Positions 44,001 to 54,323 of a DNA stretch of 64,000 nt are shown here, in pieces; the stretch's first letter is position 1, and each line of letters begins with the position of its first letter. The DNA comes from Cafeteria roenbergensis. Lineage: Eukaryota; Sar; Bigyra; Bicosoecida; Cafeteriaceae. The DNA lies in the NCBI GenBank assembly GCA_008330645.1, contig VLTN01000023.1:310001-374000 (forward strand). Direction: 5' to 3'. The notes below the pieces were generated by a model. That model ran no database searches. It was not told the DNA's origin and saw only the letters and a list, made by a program, of their open reading frames with translations. The translations under genes were made by a program, and so were the position numbers.

Positions 44001-47000
44001 CCCTGGCCTGCCCGGGCCCGCACAGGACGGCGGCGGGCCCGGTGTCAGCGGCGGCAGGGGAGACGGGCTGCCGCTCGTGGCCTCGCTTGAGACAGCGTCG
44101 GAGGGCGACGTGGCCGCCGCGGCTGGCAGGGCCGTTCTGGGCGCGCTCTCCAGCTGGTACCGGTCGCAGGCGGCAACGGATGCGACCGCTGCGTCCGTGG
44201 TGGCAGATTGCGGTCTCAGTCCGGGGAGAGACGTCGACAGTCCGCTGGCCGATCGCGGCCCGCCGCCCCCGACCATCTGGGTTCACGCCACGTCATCCAG
44301 GCAGGGACACGCCGTGGAGGCGGCCGTGGAGGCGGCTGCCGACGCAGCCCTGGCCGCCGCCCGTCGGATCGGCGGCCCACCGGCGGCAGCGCCCGCGCCG
44401 CCGGCCTCGCGAGCGCGTGTCATCTCGGTGCAGTGGCGGCCGCTGTCCTCGGACCCAGCGGCCCTCGCCACAGTCGCGCTGCTACGCGCAGCGGCTGACC
44501 CCGGCGACGCTGTCTCGCTCGGCCAGCTCATCGCCTCCGGCCTATACTCGCCCACAGCAGCGGCCGCGAAGCCGCCTGGCGGTGCCTCCCTCGGCGCACC
44601 CTACACCCCGTCCCCTGTAGGCGCCCTCACCCCCTCCGAGGCCGCCCTCGCAGCCCTGCGCCGCGCCACGGTGAGAGTGGCGGCCACTGAGGCGGCGGAA
44701 TCGGCGGCCGCCTCCCAGGCGCCGCGGGGCTCGCCACGCACCCGCACCGCACCCCTTCGCCTCGGGGATGCTCTGCTGGCAGAGCTGCGGCGGGGCGGCG
44801 TCCCCACGGCGGCCACCCCCGACGCCGGCACCATTGCTGCTGCGATGGATGCCGCGGAGAGGCTCGTGGCAGACGTCAGCGCGGTGCGCGCTGCCGCGTC
44901 GCGTCTCTCTGCCTCTGCCGCCGTTCGCATGGCTGGGGGGCGCGTGGCCCTCGCAGCTGCGCGCAGAGCCGTGGCCGAGTCCGTTGCATCGGGGTCGCTC
45001 ACCTCGCTCGGCGCCGAAGCCGCCAAGAGCGCCGCCAGAGCGGCCGTTGGGTCGAGAAGGACCCCGTCCTCCCCGCCCCCTCTGGCAGCAGCAGTGGCGT
45101 CGCTGCCCTCTCTGAGCGCCACCCGCTTCGCCGCGGGCTGGGGCGCGCCGGACGACAAGGCGGCCAAGGCCTCGGCTCGGCGCACAGCCGACGCGGACGT
45201 GCCTGCAGCTGCCGGAGCAGCGGCAGCGTGCCCGCTGGAGCCTGGGGCCGCCGCCGCGGCAGCGCTGACCGATGCGGCTCAACTGCCCGTGCTCGAGGCC
45301 GCCGCCGCTGCCGCCGTTTCGGCTACTGAAGTGTCTGTTAGGGCGCTGTGCGCTGCGGCGAGCCACCTCGAATCGCGAGGCAGGGCGATGGGGGGCGCGG
45401 CGAGCCGAAAGGGCGCTGCCCTTGAGCCAGCTGTGGTTGCGGCCCTGGCCGCGGCGGCGGAGCGGACGCGGTGCCCGGACCTCAGCGAGGCGGCGTTTGC
45501 TCTCCCGAGCGTGGATGCTGGGGCCGGCTCTGCCTCTGAGGCCGGCGCGCAGCAGCGCAGCGCTGGCTGCGCGGCTCCCAACGGCGCACCGGCGCCGACC
45601 GTGGTCGTGACGGCTGGCAGGGGGTGGGCGCCGCCGCTGGCAGCCTACGGGGCGTCGTCTGCCCCTGGAAGGGGGTGGGGCGTTCCTTGCGACGTGGCTG
45701 TCATCGCGGGGGCGGACAAGGGCCGCCTCTCAACGCCGCAACGGGCAACGGCTCTGCCGGGCGCGGCGCTGGCCCACTGTGGGCAGGCAGGGCTTGAGGC
45801 GTGGCTGAGCCCCCCAGCGCCGGTCCGCGGCGCTCCTGGTCACGCTGCCGGTGCCGATGGCGACGATGGCGGAGCAGGGGCCCCTGGCGCCGATGGAGGT
45901 GGGCTGGTGCGGCGTCTGTCTTCGGCGGCAGCGCAGCTGGCAGGCGCTGTTGAAGTCGCTCGCGGCGCCGCGGCGCTGGAGCGGACGGCTCTGCTGGACG
46001 CGCTAAGCGCTTGCCGAGGGGCGGTGGTGCTTGTCCACCCAGCCGCGGCCTCGCCCTCCCCGGCCGCAGCCGCAGCCGCAGCCGCAGCGACGGGCGCAGC
46101 GATGGGCGCAGCAGGGCAGCCAGCCTCCGCCGGGCCCGGCAGTCTGGCCGCCAGCGCGGTGCCCGTGGGCCGTCGCATCGCCAGGGACCCCGCCGTGGAC
46201 GAGCTGGTCGGCGCCCGATTGCCCCCCCGCTCCTGGCCGCCGCGGCCTGAGGCGGACGGATGGGCGGTGCTGCCTGGAGGGGACGCCAGCACCAGCGTCG
46301 CGTCAGCGCCGGTGTGGGCCGCCGAGGCAGCGGCTGGCCGTGCCATTCTGCTCGACCCCGCCAGCGTTGGGCCGAGCCTCGCTCCACTTGCGCAAGGTGC
46401 CCCCCCCCCCCCGCCGCCGCCGCCGCCCCAGCCAGCGCCCCCGCCTCGACGAACGGCGGGCCCGCAGCTGCGCCTGGCCCCGACGACGCCTCCGAAGGCG
46501 GCTCTGCCCGCCCGCTTGGCTTCCCGCCGCCACTGGTGCCGCCCGCGCCACCGGCCCCTGTCGTGGCTCTGTCCGCCTCCCGGCTGGTCAAGTTCGCGGC
46601 CTGCCCGCTCAGCTACGCCCTCCAGTACCGAGGGGGCGTCGCGCCCGAGGTGGCCCGCGCTGAGGCTGAGTGGCAGCTGCTGGCCGCAGGCGGACCCTCC
46701 GGCACCGAGGCTCTGTCGGACGATGCCCGCTGGCAGGCCCTGGTGCACGGCAGAGCCGCGCACGCAGGCATGGAGGTGGCGGCTCTCCTCTGGATGGGCA
46801 GGGCGCTTCAGCGCGCGGACGAGGCCGCCAGGGCGGCTCTTGCACGACGGGCCTCTGCAAGCACGGCGGAACTTGAGGCCGAAGTCGCTCTCGAGACAGC
46901 GCGGGCCATTGTCGCGGCGGCTGCCGACGATGCCGCCGACATGGCTGGGGCGGCCGAGGCAGCCGCCATCACTGTGGCGGAGGAGGCGGCAGACGCAGCC

Positions 47001-48461
47001 GGCGAGGCTGGCAGGGCCCGCCGCCTGCGCGGCAAGGGCTCCCCGCTTGCGGCCGGAAATGCGGCGGCGGCGGCCGCGCAGCGGGAGGCAGTGCGGTTCT
47101 CGCTCGCCGCCCGAGCAGCCCTGCGCAGCGCGGGCGAGTCGGACCCGCCTCCAGGTGCCGATGGCGATCTGGCCAGGGTCATAGGCGCGCAGACCCCCCG
47201 CCTGCCAGTGATGGTCGAGCTGCCGTTCGCGCTGCCGCTGGACGCTGATGGGCGACTGATGCCCGCCGGGCCGTTCGTTTCGGCTGTGCGGCAGGGCAGG
47301 CGCGGACCGGCCCTCCACCGGCCCGCTGCTGTGATGCGCGGCGTGATCGACCGCGTGGACGCGGCGCCAGCCCAGTGGCTCGCGGGCGCTGCCCGCCGGG
47401 CAGTTGCTCGGGCGCTCGCTGACGGGGCTGACCGCCGTGCGTTGGGGGCAGCTCCAGCGGGGGCGACGCTCCCCGAGGCGGTTTCGGCTGAAGCCGCTGG
47501 GGAGCCTGCTGAGGATGGCGTAGGCAGTGTCCGGGCCGGACTCATCGCGCCGTTGCTGGTCCCAGGGCCCGCAGGCTGGCTGTGGCCAGCGTCGTTCCGC
47601 GAGGTGCTCGAGTCAAAGACGGACGCGCTCGGCGCCAAGCCAGCGGCCCTTGCAGCAGCGCTCGGCCGACCCCCGGCGCCGGCCCGCATCCCTGGGCCCG
47701 TCAGGCCAACGGCGCGAGGCTCCGCCGCCGCCACCACCACCGCCGCTGCCGGAGCGGGGAGAAAGGGCCGCGGTGCCACGGCTGCCCGCGAGGGGGTGTC
47801 GCTGTCGGACCAGGTTGAGCTGGCCTCGGCAGTCTTTGCTGTGCGGAGCGGTCAAGCCGGCGAAACCGCAAGTGAAGGGGATGCCGGAAAGGACGGAACT
47901 GGGGGGGCAGGCTGGGGGCCCGTGGTGGTCGAGCTCAAGACCGGGCGTGCGGGAGGGGGGACCTCAGCAGGGACTTCAAGTGCGGCGCCTGAGCTGACCG
48001 GCGCGGCGCCTCCGCCGGCTGCCGCGCGCACTCCCCAGGTCCTCACGTATGCGGCCGCGGTGTCTGCCCTGTTCGGCACGGCTCCCTCGCGCGTGCTGGT
48101 TGCTTCCGTTGACGCTGGGGGCGAGCGCGAGGCGCTGGCGGGGGGCGTGCAACCCGCCGCGGAGGCGGGCCTCGCGCTGGCGCAGGCAAGCGAGCTCGTG
48201 TCCCTGCCAGCGCCCTGGGCCATTCCCGGCGCCTCGCAGGTCATCTTGGCCGAGCAGCTCGCGGCGGCGCCCGACGGCGTCACGGAGCCCTTCCCCGCAG
48301 CCCCCGGCTCGCACAATTGCTCCATGTGCGCGGTCAACAGCGTGTGCCCGTACCGGGCGACACACTCGCGCCCGGTGGGCGCAATGGCGCCCGGCAGCCC
48401 CGCCGCCCCCCCAGGGCTGCACGAGGCGCCAGCCAGCGGCCACGCTGGCTCCCGCCGTTGA
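41069..48461 (+). CDS. UvrD/AddB-like degenerate helicase fused to Fe-S PD-(D/E)XK nuclease
   Basis: Exon 1 (41069-41284) and exon 2 (from 41536) join GMATFVLRGRPTAHNRQA to IAEAAAQLARARGLLG, aligning with the 'vLRGGPGTGKT.l..aaArlar' Walker A region of UvrD-type helicases but lacking GKT. Later blocks in helicase order: RVASPSPIGGASGAIARA (Ia); LRHAVDVLLLDDGAGGDDQ at about 43560-43608, where 'VDEFQDTN' is expected; VALLRAAADPGDAVSLGQLI; CDVAVIAGADKGRLSTPQR; and LERTALLDALSACRGAVVLV (motif VI position). The C-terminal nuclease is well kept: LSASRLVKFAACPLSYAL, MRGVIDRVD, VVVELKTGR, QVLTYAAAV and NCSMCAVNSVCPY (C-x2-C-x5-C plus the earlier Cys, the Fe-S staple). The reading frame changes near the C13 tract at 46400, probably a sequence-length error. 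Likely a DNA end-processing nuclease; start uncertain. Confidence 0.75.
46400..46412 (+). other. C13 homopolymer at a reading-frame change
   Basis: The helicase half reads in one frame up to this run and the nuclease half in another after it. The only GT...AG pair spanning it is 32 nt and lacks the GTGAG donor used everywhere else, so a homopolymer length error is the simplest explanation. Confidence 0.65.
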
Positions 48462-48621
48462 GAGCATGCCGCGCCTCTGCTTCGCTCGCGCATCCGCAAG
48501 CCTTGCCCGGGGCCCGCTGGCCGATCGCTGGTCGCTCGCAAACACATTCGCGAAAACTGCGCTGACCTGTGCGCGGCAAGCACTCAGATTGGCCGGCGCG
48601 CTGCCCCGCCCCGGGTGCAAC

Positions 48622-51600
48622 ATGTCCTTGGCCTGCTGCATGGAGCCCGTGGTGGACGGCCTGGCGATGGGGTTCAAGCGTGAGCCGAACGCCACTTGGT
48701 GCGGCGGGCGAGCGGGAAACTGGCCCCGGAGGTGCGGCCCAACTTTCCCGCCGTCGCTGGCTTGCTGCGCCCGCCGCAGGCTACGGGCGCTTCGTGTCCC
48801 GGCCCGTGCCGTCCATTGTGTGCATTGTGGCGACTGTCATTGTGGCCGGAGGACTGTCCGCGGGCATCACGCAGCAGACCACGGCGTCCGCAGCCAGGGT
48901 GAGGGAAGTCGCCAGGCCGTTTCGGTCAGCAACCATGGCGCGCCTCGCCCGCGTCCAGCGGGCCCAGTTGTCTGCCTCGCCTGGGAGGGTCGGCCTGTCG
49001 CTCCGTTTCGTTTCTGATTTCACTTCGAGGGGGGGGGCGGCGCGCTCTGGCGCTTGCGCGTTGAATCGCAGGAAATCTTCACACCTGTGGGCTCAGCTGC
49101 AAATGCCAATGACGCCCGAATCGGGGAGTTGTACCCCGGGAACTCGACGGACTCTTCCATTTTCATTGTCCGCGTGCCCGGCGCGACTGGTGCGTGGTCG
49201 GGTGGCGCGGTGGTGACCCTGGAGCGGGTGTGGAACGCCTCCTTGAGCGTGCGGGCGCGGGTTGGCGGAGTCTCGTTTGGCCTCGCAGACATCTGTGTCC
49301 CTGGACCGTTCGGCGGCTGCGACAGGACGTTCGCCCCCGACTGCCTGACCCCGTCGGACTTGGGCGCCATGGGAGCCAATGGCTCGTCGTCAGGCCCACC
49401 CTCGCCCTCGTCGCCGGCCCCGGCGCCGGTGCCGCTCGTGTCTGCCGAAAACCGCGTGTGTGTCAGACAGGCAGATGGCGCACTGGTGTTTGCCCCGCTC
49501 AACTTCGGCACGAGCGTCTCCGTGCGCGCCCGTTCGTCGCCGGGCAGCCAGCCGTACCCCTGGGCTGCGGCCGAGCTGACGCAGGCCGAGTCCATGAGCA
49601 TCACCTTCAGCTACGCTTCCAGCTCCCGCCCGTCAGCTCTGGTGCCCGGCAAGTCCGAGAAGGCGCTCTCTGCGGCATTCGAAAGGGCGTGGCTGGACAG
49701 GGCGGCCGAGCTCCAGGAGCAAGCGGAGCGCGAGGGGTGGCTCGCAGCCTACTCGTCCGAGGCTTCGGTGGGAATCGCGCTGGATCAGTCCACCAGCGGC
49801 GACATCCTCCTCGTCGTCGTAGCCATTGTTCTGCTAGTGTCCTTCGGCGTGGTGAGCGGAGCGTCGTCCGACTGCGTTCGCAGCCGCCACTGCGTCGCCG
49901 TTGGCGGCGTTGCCGCAGTTGCTCTGGGCATTCCGGCGTCGTTCGGCCTCATGGCGCTGTGCGGCGTGCCCTACGTCGCAACAGTCGGCACCACCCCCTT
50001 TCTGGTCCTGGGGGTCGGGGTGGACAGCGTCTTCGTCATTGCGTCGTCCTTCAACCGCAGGCCGGCGCGCGAGAGCGTTGAGGAGCGCATCGGCCACGCC
50101 CTGTTCGAAGCAGGCCCTGCCATCGCGCTTACAACTCTCACTGACGTCATCGCCTTTGCCATCGGCGGCGCCACAAGCCCCTTCCTCGCCGTGCTGTACT
50201 TTTGCCTCTACACGGGGGTCGCGCTGGCCCTGGCGTTCCTGTTCATCCTCACAGCCTTCGTCCCGCTCCTGGCAGCAGACGGCCGCAGGGAAGCGGCCGG
50301 CCGCTCTGCTGCCACGTGCCTCCCAAGCCGAGCTCCGGTCATTGCGGACAAGGCAGGCTCCCCTGCTCCGAAGGAGCTCGAGAGCCGGTTCGCGGCCATT
50401 GCCGCAAGGACGGACACCAGCACGGACGAGCCGGGGCGGGGAGGCGCCCCTGTCGCGGCAGAGACGCCCGCGGCACCCGAGGCGGGGGCGCCGCCTGAGA
50501 AGGCGGCGCAACCGGCCGGCGCCCCTGCGGCCCCTGCCTCCCCCGACAACGGAACAGCTTCGCCCCGAGGCGTTGAAGCCCCGCCCTCGCCCAAAGGGGG
50601 TCGCCACCCGCCCGACGGCGCGGTCGCGGAGCAGTACCAGGGCCGGGGCTGCGACGTGTTCTTCGGCAACGTGGTCGCCTCGGCGGTGACCTCGGCTCCG
50701 GGCGTGGTGGTGATCATGGTGCTGTGGGTGGCCGCCCTGGCGTACGGCGGCTACCTGTGGTCCACGCTGGGGGAAGGCCTGGCCCTCTCTGAGCTAGCAA
50801 TCGACGGGAACCCTCTGATTCGCTACGACGAGTGGAACACTGAGCTGTATAGCCTTGGGTTCCCCTACACCGTGTTCACTGACCGCCACCCTCCGCTGGA
50901 CATTGCCAACGGACCAATCCGCGTCGCTCTGCGCGACCTGCCCCAAGCCATCGTTGACCGGTCCGCCACCGTGGTGTCCACGGGCGACAACTTCTTCACG
51001 GTGTTTGCCAACGCCCTGGGCCCCAACGGCACGGACACCGTCCCTGCCGCGCAGTCCGACGCGGCGCTCGCGGCGCTGCTCGCAGACCCCTCGGTGAGCG
51101 CCAAGTTCGGCACCAGTGTCCTCTGGCACCGCCGTCCCGCGGACGGCAGCCCCGGCGTGGACATCGCTCTTGAAAACGGGTTCCCACAGGCCAGGGCGGC
51201 ACTTCTTGCCGGAGACCGCGTGCTCGTGAGGTCCGCCCGGCTGCAGGTGCGGACGGAGCCGCTGGCTGAGTCGACGGCGCGCGCCAAGTCGATGACCGAG
51301 ACCCGCCAAGCAACCGCCGACGCCGTGGCAGCCTTGGCACCGCCGGGGTCGGGCCTGGACGCGACGCTGCAGTTCGAGGCGTTCATCTTCTTCGAGGCCG
51401 ACGTGATCCTTCCCACTTCAACGTACACCTCGCTTGGGCTCGGCGCTGCTGCCATCGCCATCGTGACGCTGGTCCTGCTGCCCCACCTCGCTGCGGTGCT
51501 GGTGGTCGTCGTGGCGGTGGCCAGCATCGATGTGATGTTGCTGGGGTCCATGCCGCTCTTCGGAATCAAGCTCAACACGGTGTCGGGTGAGAGTCTCCGT

Positions 51601-52286
51601 CCGATCGCTGCCGGTCGAGCCCCGCCAGCTGCCATTGGCCCTGCAAGCAGCGCTCCCGCCTCCGTGTCCTGCGACCTCCTCGCGCGCCGTGCTTTGCGCC
51701 TCGTTCCGCTCTGACGTCGCTCGCTCCGCCCCCGCCCTGGCACCCCGCCGCACCGCTGCGCGTCGCAGGCATTAACTTGCTCCTGTCCATCGGCCTGAGC
51801 GTCGACGCCGTCGCGCACGTTACACATGCCTTTCTGCACGCCGACGGCCCGCTGCGTGCCGCATCAACCATGGTGAAGCGGCCCTTCATGGAAGACACGA
51901 CCCCACCCTCCTGCTGGGGTCTGATCGGCGGAGCCGAGCGCCGCAGGCGGGCAGTCGCGGCTGTGCTGACGATGGCCCGCCCCGTGTTTCAGGGCACCGG
52001 CTCGTCCATGCTGGGCCTGGTGACTCTCGCCTTCTCCACGTCGAGCATTTTTCGCACGTTCTTCACTATTCTCTTCACGACGATGGTGCTGTCGCTCGTG
52101 CACGCCGTCTTCGTCATTCCGGTCTTGCTGCGTATCCTCGGCCCGGCGACGACTTTGCACACGCACGACCCCGGGGCCTTGGAGGGCGACTCGGAGTCGA
52201 GTGCCGCCAGCGTGGCGGTGCCTGCAGCGCCGCGCAAGCCAGCTTCGCAGGCGTGTCGCGACGGCAGCGCCGGGGCGGCTCCTTGA
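48622..52286 (+). CDS. Patched-like RND protein with sterol-sensing domain
   Basis: Four exons, 48622-48679, 48780-48898, 49072-51586 and 51769-52286 (donors GTGAGC, GTGAGG, GTGAGA), give 1069 residues. Splicing reconstructs GFKR-YGRFVSRPVPSIVCIV, the N-terminal amphipathic helix plus first membrane span of Patched/NPC1-type proteins, and NTVSG-INLLLSIGLSVDAVAH in the second RND half. A first lumenal domain with possible N-glycosylation sites precedes a sterol-sensing region (residues about 298-450) containing VLGVGVDSVFVIASSF, the GxxxDD-type motif with only one Asp. A cytoplasmic Ala/Pro-rich loop, second lumenal domain and five-span second half follow. It probably moves a lipid or small hydrophobic cargo across or along a membrane. 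Substrate unknown. It lies 160 nt after the nuclease gene on the same strand. Confidence 0.9.
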
Positions 52287-52601
52287 ACCTGCCGGCGGGT
52301 GGCGTTAAAGTATGCGTGCGTTCAGCCGCGCTTTGTCCCGGGTCTTTGGTGGCCGAACTTTGGTCAGCAATGCGTTCGGGTTGCAAAGAATGCTCGGTTC
52401 GCTGCACACGCACCGCAAACTCTGAGAGCGAACTCTGCCTTCAACTCAGACAGAGCTGTCCGCCCAGCAGTTGCCGCAGCCCGGCCCGGGGTGGCACAAG
52501 GTCCTTCCCCGGCGACCCAGTGTGCGCCAAGAGTGCCCGGGGCGCCCCTGGTCAAGCCTTGGTCGGCGCCTGGCCATCGGAGCCGAAGCGCGCGAGCCAG
52601 C
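52287..52601. other. Intergenic, tandem plus-strand genes
   Basis: 315 nt. A near-perfect inverted repeat (CCTGCCGGCGGG) sits about 4 nt after the Patched-like stop. The downstream frame is open through this gap, so the next gene could start further upstream, but its signal peptide argues against that. Confidence 0.5.
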
Positions 52602-53918
52602 ATGCGGGTGCTCGCGCTGTGGCTGGCCGGGCTCGTCGCGCTCGGCGCAGCCCAGCTCGGGGAGGACGCCACACCCGAAGCGGGCGCCGAGGGGGAAGTT
52701 CCCGCGTCGTGGAGGGACGACGTTCTGCGGCTTGCGGAGTCCATGGGCGGGTCCAAGGCAGGAGCAGGCAGCCAAGCGCAGCTGTTTCCGTGGGTGGCCA
52801 AGGCGAATGCCCGAAAGGCGTTCACAAAGGGCATGGCAGAGGGAAAGAAGAAGACCATGGCGGGCGAGGGTGAGCCGGTTCCGAGGGAGGAGCCGCTGGT
52901 GCTGACCGGGTCGCCAGTGACGGGCTCGGTTGCGAAGCCAGGGAGCATCGTCGCTGTCAACGAGGCGGGCTTCCTGGTTTCCCGGGCGCACGGAGGGCTC
53001 AAAACCAAGCGCAAGATGTGCATGCGCTGCCGCATCGTCTACGACGCGAACAAGGGGGTGGGCGCCGCTCTGGGCTCGCTGCAGGGCCAGCTAGACTCGG
53101 CCATGGCCAAGGGCGCGGAGCTGCAGGGCGCCAACGCCGACGCCATCGCAAGCCGGCTTGGCATGGCACGCGCGACTGGCGATGGGTTCTATGGGATGAA
53201 CCCGCGCAGCCGCGCTCGCAGGCAGAAGGACGAGGCGCTCCGCAAGTGCCTGGTGCTGCCGGAGGGGCCAGACAGGGCAGGCTGCCTGTCGGGCGTGAAC
53301 GGGCGGAAGCAGCTCGTGGAGGACCCCCACGCAGTGTTCGAGCCGGGGCTTGTGTTCATGCCAGCTGCGGACGACGGCGCGGACAAGCGGCGGTCGACCA
53401 ACGACCCGAGCAAGGAGTTCAACCCGGACGACGCGGACACCACGCAGCCGGCCACCGACACCAGTGCCCCCTTCGGCTCGGCACTGCTGCAGGAAGGCGC
53501 GCGACGAGCCCCCCCGCTGAGCCCGGTGGGGGTGTCTGAGAGCCTGTTCCGCGAGATGGTCGAGCAGGAGCCCGAGGCCATGGAGGAGCCGAGCGCCGAG
53601 GGGGGCACGGGCAGCGTGACGCCCCACGCGTCTGGCGGGGCCCAGACCGCGCCCAGCAAGGACCAGCTCATGGCTGCCGTCGCGCAGGGGGCGCTTGGCC
53701 TCTCGACCAAGCGCTTTCCCGTCGTCGGCAGCATGGCGGGCCTCTCAGCTGGTGACCTGGTCGATGCGCGGCCAGGAAGCGGGGCGTCGGTCGCGCTGCT
53801 GGAGACGGAACTGTGCCTGAACGAGGGCTCGCGTGCCTTTGTGTATGCCGTTTGGCGCGGCTTGTTCAAGGCCAAGTTTGACGGAGCGGACGTGGGGTGC
53901 GTTGACTCTGACCCGTGA
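52602..53918 (+). CDS. Secreted protein of unknown family
   Basis: Single exon, 438 residues, starting MRVLALWLAGLVALGAAQLG, a signal peptide with a likely cut after GAA. Recognisable parts are a basic CMRCRIVYDANKGVGAAL segment with a CxxC pair, a helical run rich in Ala/Lys (GSLQGQLDSAMAKGAEL), ARRQKDEALRKCLVLPEG, and a C-terminal block with further Cys (LLETELCLNEGSRAFVYAVW, ADVGCVDSDP). Long Pro/Ser/Thr/Asp stretches in between look flexible. I do not recognise the family. No membrane anchor is visible, so it is probably secreted or lumenal. In-frame codons extend 300 nt upstream of the chosen ATG but are unlike the rest. Confidence 0.7.
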   Translation: MRVLALWLAGLVALGAAQLGEDATPEAGAEGEVPASWRDDVLRLAESMGGSKAGAGSQAQLFPWVAKANARKAFTKGMAEGKKKTMAGEGEPVPREEPLVLTGSPVTGSVAKPGSIVAVNEAGFLVSRAHGGLKTKRKMCMRCRIVYDANKGVGAALGSLQGQLDSAMAKGAELQGANADAIASRLGMARATGDGFYGMNPRSRARRQKDEALRKCLVLPEGPDRAGCLSGVNGRKQLVEDPHAVFEPGLVFMPAADDGADKRRSTNDPSKEFNPDDADTTQPATDTSAPFGSALLQEGARRAPPLSPVGVSESLFREMVEQEPEAMEEPSAEGGTGSVTPHASGGAQTAPSKDQLMAAVAQGALGLSTKRFPVVGSMAGLSAGDLVDARPGSGASVALLETELCLNEGSRAFVYAVWRGLFKAKFDGADVGCVDSDP

Positions 53919-54323
53919 CTCCCAGCAGCCTCGAGGCGGCACGGTGCGTGGCGCTCGGCTGCGTGTTTTGTCTTGTCCCGTTTGAGGCGTGCCGCTGCCG
54001 GAGACAATTTGCGACGGAGACGCGTCCCAGCCGATTCACGCGGAGCGGCGGCGGAGCGCCGCGATCTCGCTGCGGCGCTCCCATTCGCTGCCGAACAGGC
54101 GCGCACTGGGACTGTCATTCGGGGCGCTAGCCAATCCAGTCTCGCGGAGTGCGCCTCGAACGCGAGGCTCTCGCTGCGGCCTGCCTGCGACTGGGCCTGG
54201 CGGCGGCAGAGACGCAGAGGCAGCAGTGGCGCAACGTTGAACTTGCGGCCGCACTCTCCACCCCGGCAACAACGCCGGCCCGCGCGTCTCTGATCCCGAG
54301 GTAACGCGAATCGCGAGGGGAGC
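53919..54323. other. Intergenic, tandem plus-strand genes
   Basis: 405 nt holding the promoter of the CD36-like gene. A 10-bp palindrome (GCCTCGAGGC) lies about 13 nt after the upstream stop. Nothing else recognised. Confidence 0.5.

Noticed and set aside
46397-46428. 32-nt GT...AG intron at the C-tract
   Set aside because: It would fix the frame but is far shorter than any other intron here and lacks the GTGAG donor; a homopolymer error is simpler.
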